From CAYVXE01 sp964455375 (GTDB lineage Bacteria > Zhuqueibacterota > Zhuqueibacteria > Oceanimicrobiales > Oceanimicrobiaceae): a DNA stretch of 52,404 nucleotides. A model generated the notes under the pieces. The model was not told the origin of the DNA. It searched no databases and was given only the letters and a program-made list of their open reading frames with translations. The translations under genes and the position numbers were made by a program. The DNA lies in the NCBI GenBank assembly GCA_964455375.1, contig CAYVXE010000022.1, forward strand, positions 1 to 52,404, given 5' to 3'. Every line of letters begins with the position of its first letter. Position 1 is the stretch's first letter. Shown piece after piece: positions 43,140 through 49,600 of this stretch.

Positions 43140-44154
43140 GGAATCGGAGTCACTTTGGCAACAATTCGTTAAATCGTCTGCTAATACGAATTTTTATCAA
43201 CTTCTCGGTTGGAAAACAGTATTTGAATCGGTGTTTGGTTTTAAGCCTTATTATTCTCTTGCTTTTAATGATAACGGTGAAGTAGAGGGAATTTTGCCGA
43301 TGTTTTTGATGAATGATATTTTTCGCCGAAAATATCTAGTTTCAAACCCATTTTCCAATTTCGCCGGAGTCAGTGCCAACTCGACACAAGCTGAATATGC
43401 ATTGTTAGAAAGTGCACGAAAAACTGCCCATCAAACGCGTGCACATTATATCGAATTTCGCCAGTTGAAAAAAGTGTTAGCTGTGGATTTACCTAGCAAG
43501 TCATCTTTCGTGACTTTAATGCTGCAACTACCTGACGATGCGGATATAATATGGAAAAATATCTCATCCAGAAATCGGAATAAAATTCGCAAAGCTGAGA
43601 AAAGTGGCCTGACTGTCGATTTCGGGATGCAGTACCTGGATGAGTTTTACAGAGTTTATTCGAAAAATCTGCGATACCTGGGTACGCCGAATTTCCCTTC
43701 GAAAATGTTTGAGTCAATCGTTGCGGCTTTTCCTGAGCAAGTTGAACTTTTGGTGCTGAAGTTAAACGACAAACTGGTATCCGGAATGTTTTTATTTAAA
43801 TTTCGGGATATGATTTCAGAGCCATGGGTTGCTTCGTTGAGAGAATATAATAGGATTTATGTGAATAATTATTTGTATTGGGAAGCGATAAAGTATGCCT
43901 GTAAACTAGGGTTAAAAGTTTTTGATTTCGGACGTTCAACCATTGATACAGGCACATATAATTTTAAAAAACAATGGGGTGCAGAACCGGTTCAGCTTGA
44001 GTATCAATATTATTTGCACAGAGCAAATTCTATTCCTGTGGTGGATGCGAAAAATAATAAGTATCAGAGAATTATCGATATTTGGAAAAATCTTCCTTTG
44101 CCTTTTACAAATTTTGTTGGTCCGAGAGTGGTACAATATTTGCCTGAATTGTAA
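43117..44154 (+). CDS. FemAB-like GNAT acyltransferase of the XrtA/PEP-CTERM EPS type
   Basis: 345 aa from ATG 43117 (a TTG lies one codon upstream). Two GNAT-like halves are visible. The segments FYRVYSKNLRYLGTPNFPSK and FDFGRSTIDTGTYNFKKQWG match the pattern of the FemAB-related protein found in PEP-CTERM/exosortase polysaccharide loci. FemAB proteins add amino acids from aminoacyl-tRNA to peptidoglycan; the EPS-associated subgroup has no proven substrate, and it may aminoacylate or acylate the polymer or its precursor. The start lies inside the DUF2304 gene. Confidence 0.85.
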   Translation: MKIKPLTEESESLWQQFVKSSANTNFYQLLGWKTVFESVFGFKPYYSLAFNDNGEVEGILPMFLMNDIFRRKYLVSNPFSNFAGVSANSTQAEYALLESARKTAHQTRAHYIEFRQLKKVLAVDLPSKSSFVTLMLQLPDDADIIWKNISSRNRNKIRKAEKSGLTVDFGMQYLDEFYRVYSKNLRYLGTPNFPSKMFESIVAAFPEQVELLVLKLNDKLVSGMFLFKFRDMISEPWVASLREYNRIYVNNYLYWEAIKYACKLGLKVFDFGRSTIDTGTYNFKKQWGAEPVQLEYQYYLHRANSIPVVDAKNNKYQRIIDIWKNLPLPFTNFVGPRVVQYLPEL

Positions 44155-44174
44155 AGAATAAAAATACGATAATT

Positions 44175-45050
44175 ATGGACAATATTCTGACTTTTGACAT
44201 TGAAGACTGGTATCATCCGAATTTAGCCAATAAAGAGGCATTAGCTAAATTGGAAATGGAAGATCGTGTCGTAGAGCCTACATTAAGAATTCTCAATATG
44301 TTAGATGACACAGAAAACTTTGCAACTTTTTTTGTTCTTGGTGATATTGCGGAAAAGTTTCCGGATTTGATACTCGAAATAGTAAATAGGGGACATGAAG
44401 TTGGTTCTCATGGGTATCGTCATAATCTGGTTTACAATTATACAAAGATCCAATTTGAAACAGACATTAAAAAATCGGTTTCAGTACTTGAAACGGCAAT
44501 TAACAAAAAAATAGTGGGTTATCGTGCTCCTTCGTGGTCTTTCAACGAGAAAACTCCGTGGGCCTGGGATGTGTTACACGATAACGGATTTCTGTATGAC
44601 TCAAGTATGTATCCCTTCAAGACGTTTTTGTACGGATGTAATGAATCGCCCAGGTTTAAATACAAGAAAGAATTACAAAATGGTAAAACATTTACAGAGT
44701 TGCCTCCTTCAGTTGTAGAATGTTTTGGTAAAAGACTTCCTTTTTCCGGAGGCTTTTTTTTCCGGGTGTCACCAGCGTTGTATGTTAATTGGTGTATCCG
44801 CAGGATAAATAAACTAGGTAAACCGACAGTGGTCTATTTGCACCCCTGGGAAATTGATGTTGAGCAGCCACGAGTAGATGTAAGTACCAAAGACAATTTT
44901 ATTTTATATGCGAATCTTCATAAAACTGAAAAAAAGTTACAGACATTATTGCGACGACATTCCTTTATTTCGATTGCGGAATATTTGTCTTTAGATCAAA
45001 CAAAGCTTTCTGCGGGCAAAAAGATGATTTCGACGGAACCTATCGAGTAG
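44175..45050 (+). CDS. Polysaccharide deacetylase, XrtA/PEP-CTERM locus type
   Basis: 291 aa, no signal peptide. NodB homology domain: LTFDIEDWYHP with the catalytic and metal-binding Asp at the N-terminus, metal His79 and His83 in VGSHGYRHN, GYRAPSWSF as motif 3, and VVYLHPWEID with the C-terminal His. The FDIEDWYH start and the APSWSF and LHPWEID motifs are typical of the subgroup found in exosortase-linked EPS loci. It should remove N-acetyl groups from amino sugars, perhaps on a lipid-linked precursor because no export signal is visible. It follows the FemAB gene by 20 nt. Confidence 0.92.
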   Translation: MDNILTFDIEDWYHPNLANKEALAKLEMEDRVVEPTLRILNMLDDTENFATFFVLGDIAEKFPDLILEIVNRGHEVGSHGYRHNLVYNYTKIQFETDIKKSVSVLETAINKKIVGYRAPSWSFNEKTPWAWDVLHDNGFLYDSSMYPFKTFLYGCNESPRFKYKKELQNGKTFTELPPSVVECFGKRLPFSGGFFFRVSPALYVNWCIRRINKLGKPTVVYLHPWEIDVEQPRVDVSTKDNFILYANLHKTEKKLQTLLRRHSFISIAEYLSLDQTKLSAGKKMISTEPIE

Positions 45051-45059
45051 TTCTCGAAA

Positions 45060-46604
45060 ATGCGTTATTTTTTATCTGACAATTATAGCAAACTGGCACT
45101 TTATTTTAGTGCGTTGATGCTGTTGTTCCTGTTGGCTATCAGTATTTTCCATAAAATGGGCAACTTTGGGGTCGAAACAGATTTTTATTGGTCTTACGCC
45201 CCGGATGCGGAAAGAATTATACATGGACATAATACACTAGAACCCGGTGTCGGTCCGGTTTATCCATTATTATTAGGTGTTATGAATCTTGTTTTTCATG
45301 ATTATTTTATATCCGGGAAAATGCTTTCTATTATCAGTACAGTTCTAGCGGGTTTGTTTATTTTTAAATTGATTCAATCGCTTTTTGATGGCAGGCTAGC
45401 GTTTTTTACAATGGTTTTATTTTATGCGACTGTTTTGCCATTTTCAATAATTGCCGGAACGGATATGTTTTTTACCTGTTTATTTGCGGCCTCCATTTAC
45501 GTCTTTTTTAGAGGTTCTGAAATAAATAATTTAAATTTAATATTGAGCGGTATATTTATGGGATTGACCTTTTTGACCCGACATAATGGGGTCATTTTGC
45601 CAGTTTGCACGGGGTTAATCTTATTATTCGTAAATCCAGATAATTGGTCTTGGGTTGAAAGGATAAAACGTTTCTCTTTGTTCTTTTCAGTTTTTCTTTT
45701 AGTGAATTTACCATGGGGTCTTGTGCAGTTAATGGCAAGTGGGAACGCGGTAAGAAGCGATAGTTATTTAATTATTGCCAGTAATTTTTATGGTAAATCT
45801 GGCGTTGTATCTTCAGAAGATATGAGATTAGCCACACAAAAATTCGATTCATTGCGTTCAGTCATTTTTTTTAATTTCCCTCATTTCGTTAAACATTACT
45901 TTTCAAATATCTACCATCATTTTTACGATTTTCTTATTGAATCTTTGAAGTTTCCCTCGTTTTTATTTGTTGGAGCAGGCGCTTTATTGCTTATTCCCAA
46001 AATGAATAAAAAGCAGCTATCATTATTTATTTTCCCCGTGCTAAGTTTTTTGTTGCTTTGTCTTGTTCATTATGAACCAAGATATTATCTGTATCTCATT
46101 TTCTTTTTCGTCTTGTTTGTAGCGTATTTTATTTTCGGGGATCATTTTCAATCAAATACAGGAAACCCGATTGCAGCAAACTATCTTATGCCAGTTGTCT
46201 TTGTTGTAACCATTATGTTTTTATCTGTTTTTTCAACGAAAGAAATTCGACGAAATATTAGTGAAGAGCCTCGTGAATTACTTGAAATTTCCCAAATACT
46301 TAAAGATAAAATTTTACCCAATCAGTCTATTATAGCGCGAAAACCACATCTTGGTTATCTGACACATTTAAAAACGGTTTATTTCCCGGAATCTAAATCT
46401 GTTTCTGATTTGTTGAATTTTGCAAAGAAGGAAAAGGCCGATTATCTTATTTATGGAACCGAAGAATTTAAAAGGAGACCTGCCTTAAAAGACTTATTAG
46501 AGCCTGAGAAGACACCGGCTGAAATGGAAGCAATCATTGTTTGGAAAAATCCCAAGACGATCATTTATAAATTTAATTTTAGTCAGTCAGTCAATTCTGG
46601 TTGA
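45060..46604 (+). CDS. GT-C (GT39-like) membrane glycosyltransferase
   Basis: 514 aa, about 10-12 membrane segments. The first extracytoplasmic loop has GVETDFYWSYAPDAERI with acidic residues, followed by GPVYPLLLGVMNL, typical of ArnT/PMT-like GT-C enzymes. The motif FLTRHNGVILPV and the late LVHYEPRYYLYLIFFF support this. The C-terminal soluble part contains KADYLIYGTEEF. It should transfer a sugar from a polyprenyl-phosphate donor, possibly the one made by the GT2/DUF2304 pair in the same transcript. Third GT-C enzyme of the window. Confidence 0.87.
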   Translation: MRYFLSDNYSKLALYFSALMLLFLLAISIFHKMGNFGVETDFYWSYAPDAERIIHGHNTLEPGVGPVYPLLLGVMNLVFHDYFISGKMLSIISTVLAGLFIFKLIQSLFDGRLAFFTMVLFYATVLPFSIIAGTDMFFTCLFAASIYVFFRGSEINNLNLILSGIFMGLTFLTRHNGVILPVCTGLILLFVNPDNWSWVERIKRFSLFFSVFLLVNLPWGLVQLMASGNAVRSDSYLIIASNFYGKSGVVSSEDMRLATQKFDSLRSVIFFNFPHFVKHYFSNIYHHFYDFLIESLKFPSFLFVGAGALLLIPKMNKKQLSLFIFPVLSFLLLCLVHYEPRYYLYLIFFFVLFVAYFIFGDHFQSNTGNPIAANYLMPVVFVVTIMFLSVFSTKEIRRNISEEPRELLEISQILKDKILPNQSIIARKPHLGYLTHLKTVYFPESKSVSDLLNFAKKEKADYLIYGTEEFKRRPALKDLLEPEKTPAEMEAIIVWKNPKTIIYKFNFSQSVNSG

Positions 46605-46679
46605 GTGGTCGCTTGATGGCAAGGATACTATGATTCTATGGTAATGAGATTCAAAAATGTTATTAACTGGAGAAGGAAC

Positions 46680-49600
46680 ATGATATTTTTATTAAATTTT
46701 CGTGAGTTTTGCAGAAGATGGTTGTTTACTGTTGCGATCATTCTTGTATTTACATCTGGAAGTTTTGCTCAGACAACGTTCAAAATTATGCCTCTGGGAG
46801 ACTCCATCACCCGAGGATTTTTTGGATCTACGGATGGTGCTGGATATCGAAATGACTTGTCAGACTCTTTGAACGCAGAAGGTGTGTTGTTCAATTTTGT
46901 CGGCTCTATTCTAAATGATCCTGCCGGTGCAGGATTTGATTCGGATCATGAGGGACATGATGGTTTCAGGGCCGATCAGATATTGGCCAACATCAATCTA
47001 TATCTTGGCGCAAGTCCTGATATCGTTTTGTTACACATTGGAACCAACAATAATCTGACGGTTGCAGACAGTATTGCCAAGGCAAGGGATGAAGTTAGCC
47101 AGATCATCGATGCCATCGATGCCAATGATCCTACCACTTTGATTATTTTAGCCAGTTTGATTCCGAGAACCGATATAGAAGATGCGGGTGCTACGGCACT
47201 GAATAATTTGCTGGTTGATCTATATCAGACAAAACAGGCAGCGGGAAAAAAAGTGTTTTATGCCCCCATGAATGAAATATTTAAGAGTAACGCTAACTGG
47301 GCAACGGATTATTATTCGTCTACGGATAATGTTCATCCCAACGATACCGGTTATTCGGTGATGGCAAGCGTTTGGATAAACTCCATTATGACGGCAATAA
47401 ACATCGGTAGCGACATTACAGTTACTGATAATTTCACACGGAATAGACTTGGTGCAACATGGGTGACAGACCCCAATATTATCATTCAGAGTAATAATTT
47501 AGTGGATAACTCGCCGTCAACGGTTAGCCCGAGCACATGGAAGGAAATGGCTGTTTATAAAGGCTTGCTTAACCCATCAAGTGTTTCATTAAAATGGGCG
47601 GCAAGCGCAGATGCTGCGGGCATTAACGAGGGGGGGCTGGCACTTTTGCTTGACAGTGCTTCGGAAACAGCAAATGGTTACCTTGCCTGGATTACAACAG
47701 GTGATAATATGTTGCGGTTGTGGACTATTACTGGCGGGGAGTCGGGTTCAGATTTAAATCAGGAGATTGCAAGTCAAACTCTGACTCCGGGGCAGGGTGA
47801 TATTTTTCGCGTCGATGTAACGGTCGATCCCAGCAATTTGCAATTTAATTATTACGTGAATGATGTTTTTGCAGGCAATATTACTATTGCCAACCCGGGT
47901 GTGACGGGACAGTTGTACTCAGGGGTTTTGTTGCGGCACAATCGCAATAACCAGGTGAATGAGTTTACCGTGAAACGAGCGGCTGATGTCATACCTCCGG
48001 ATGCCGTCGCTAACCTGCAATCAACAGGAGGAACCGCTACCAGTGTTACACTTTCGTGGACGGCTCCCGGTGACGATGGAAGTGTGGGACAGGCTTCAAG
48101 TTATGACGTCCGCTATTCAACGGGGACAATAAATGCGGATGGCAGTAATTTTGATACTGCTATGCAGGCCACAGGAGAACCTAATCCTTCGGCTGCTGGT
48201 GCTATTGAGTCATTTACTGTGTCCGGCCTTGCGGCTGGTACGACGTACAATTTTGCTGTTAAAACCTCTGACGAAGCTGGAAACACAAGTACGATTTCCA
48301 ATGTTATCACTGCGTCAACCGTTGCAGGGAATTTATTCGTCGATGATTTCAATCGAGCTGCTCTTGGTTCTAATTGGACGGCGGATGCCGATTATGCAAT
48401 TGTCAACAATCAACTTGCCAATACATCAACCGGTGCCAGTGGGTGGAATGAAATTGCCGTTCTTAATATCCGCAAGAAACCGGTAGAAATCTCCTATACG
48501 TACGTCCCTGCTCCGGATGCAGATGCAACTGGAATCGATCAGTCTGGGTTTGTGATTGTTACAGGCGCTGCCAGTGAATTATCCAGTGGCTATGCAATTA
48601 CACGAAGAACAGGGGTAAATAACGAAATTCGTCTTTGGACTTTAACAAATGGTCTAATCACCAGTGTCATCGAAAAAGAGATTGCGCCAAATTTAAGTCC
48701 TCCTGGCCCCGGTGATGAAGTGAAAATCGTCATTTCAACAGATGCCAGTGGAAACCATTTTGATTATTTTATCAATGGGGTCTCTGACGGCCGGGTTTCT
48801 GACGTAGCAAAAACCGTCGATTTGTCTCTGGATTATTGGGGAGGGGTTTCCCTCAATGGCGGTTTGAATAACAATATTGATAATTTTACAGAGCTTCTTG
48901 AAGTCGGGCCGCCTGCAAGTTTTGCTATTACTGCTGGTGATGCTCAAGTTGATACGGTCGGCCAGACATTGCCGATTCCTCTAACGGTGCGGGTTACCGA
49001 TGGTGGCGGAGCGCCCATTGAAGGTGCGAACGTGGGATTTGCAGTTCTAACGGGTGGTGGTTCCGTGGATGTGCCGCCGCAGACAGGTGAAATTGTGCTT
49101 GAAACGGAACTGGCATCTTTAAACCCGCCAATGCAGCTTGGAAGTGATGCGCAAGCTTCGAATGGTCAATTCATCAGTGTGCCAACTGGCAATGGCGGTG
49201 CACAGACCGGAACAGCTATCATTACATTTAATGTAGACCAGGCTGGTGATTATATTGTATGGGGTCGGGCAATTCATCCAAGTGCAGTTAGTGACGCATT
49301 CTGGGTGAGTGTAGATGGGGGTGTTGAAGGGAATTGGGATATTGGACAGGGACAAACCTCTTCAACTTGGGACTGGGATGTGGTGTCTTCCCGCGGTACC
49401 GGTACCAGAACGACCCCTGAACTTGACCCGGTTGTTTTTACGCTGTCGGCCGGGCAACATACCATCAAGTTTCGTGAAGGGAAAGAAGGTGCACAATTAG
49501 ACCAAATCGTGATCACGCAAGTAGGCTCGGGATTTGCTCCTCCGGGTGATCAAAGCGCAGTCGATGCGGGTGGTACATTAACCGACGCAGCAGGTGAAGC

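Noticed and set aside
48133..48486. 117-codon plus-strand frame inside the giant SGNH gene
   Set aside because: It is out of frame with a continuous coding sequence that shows clear FN3 and ConA-like domains.
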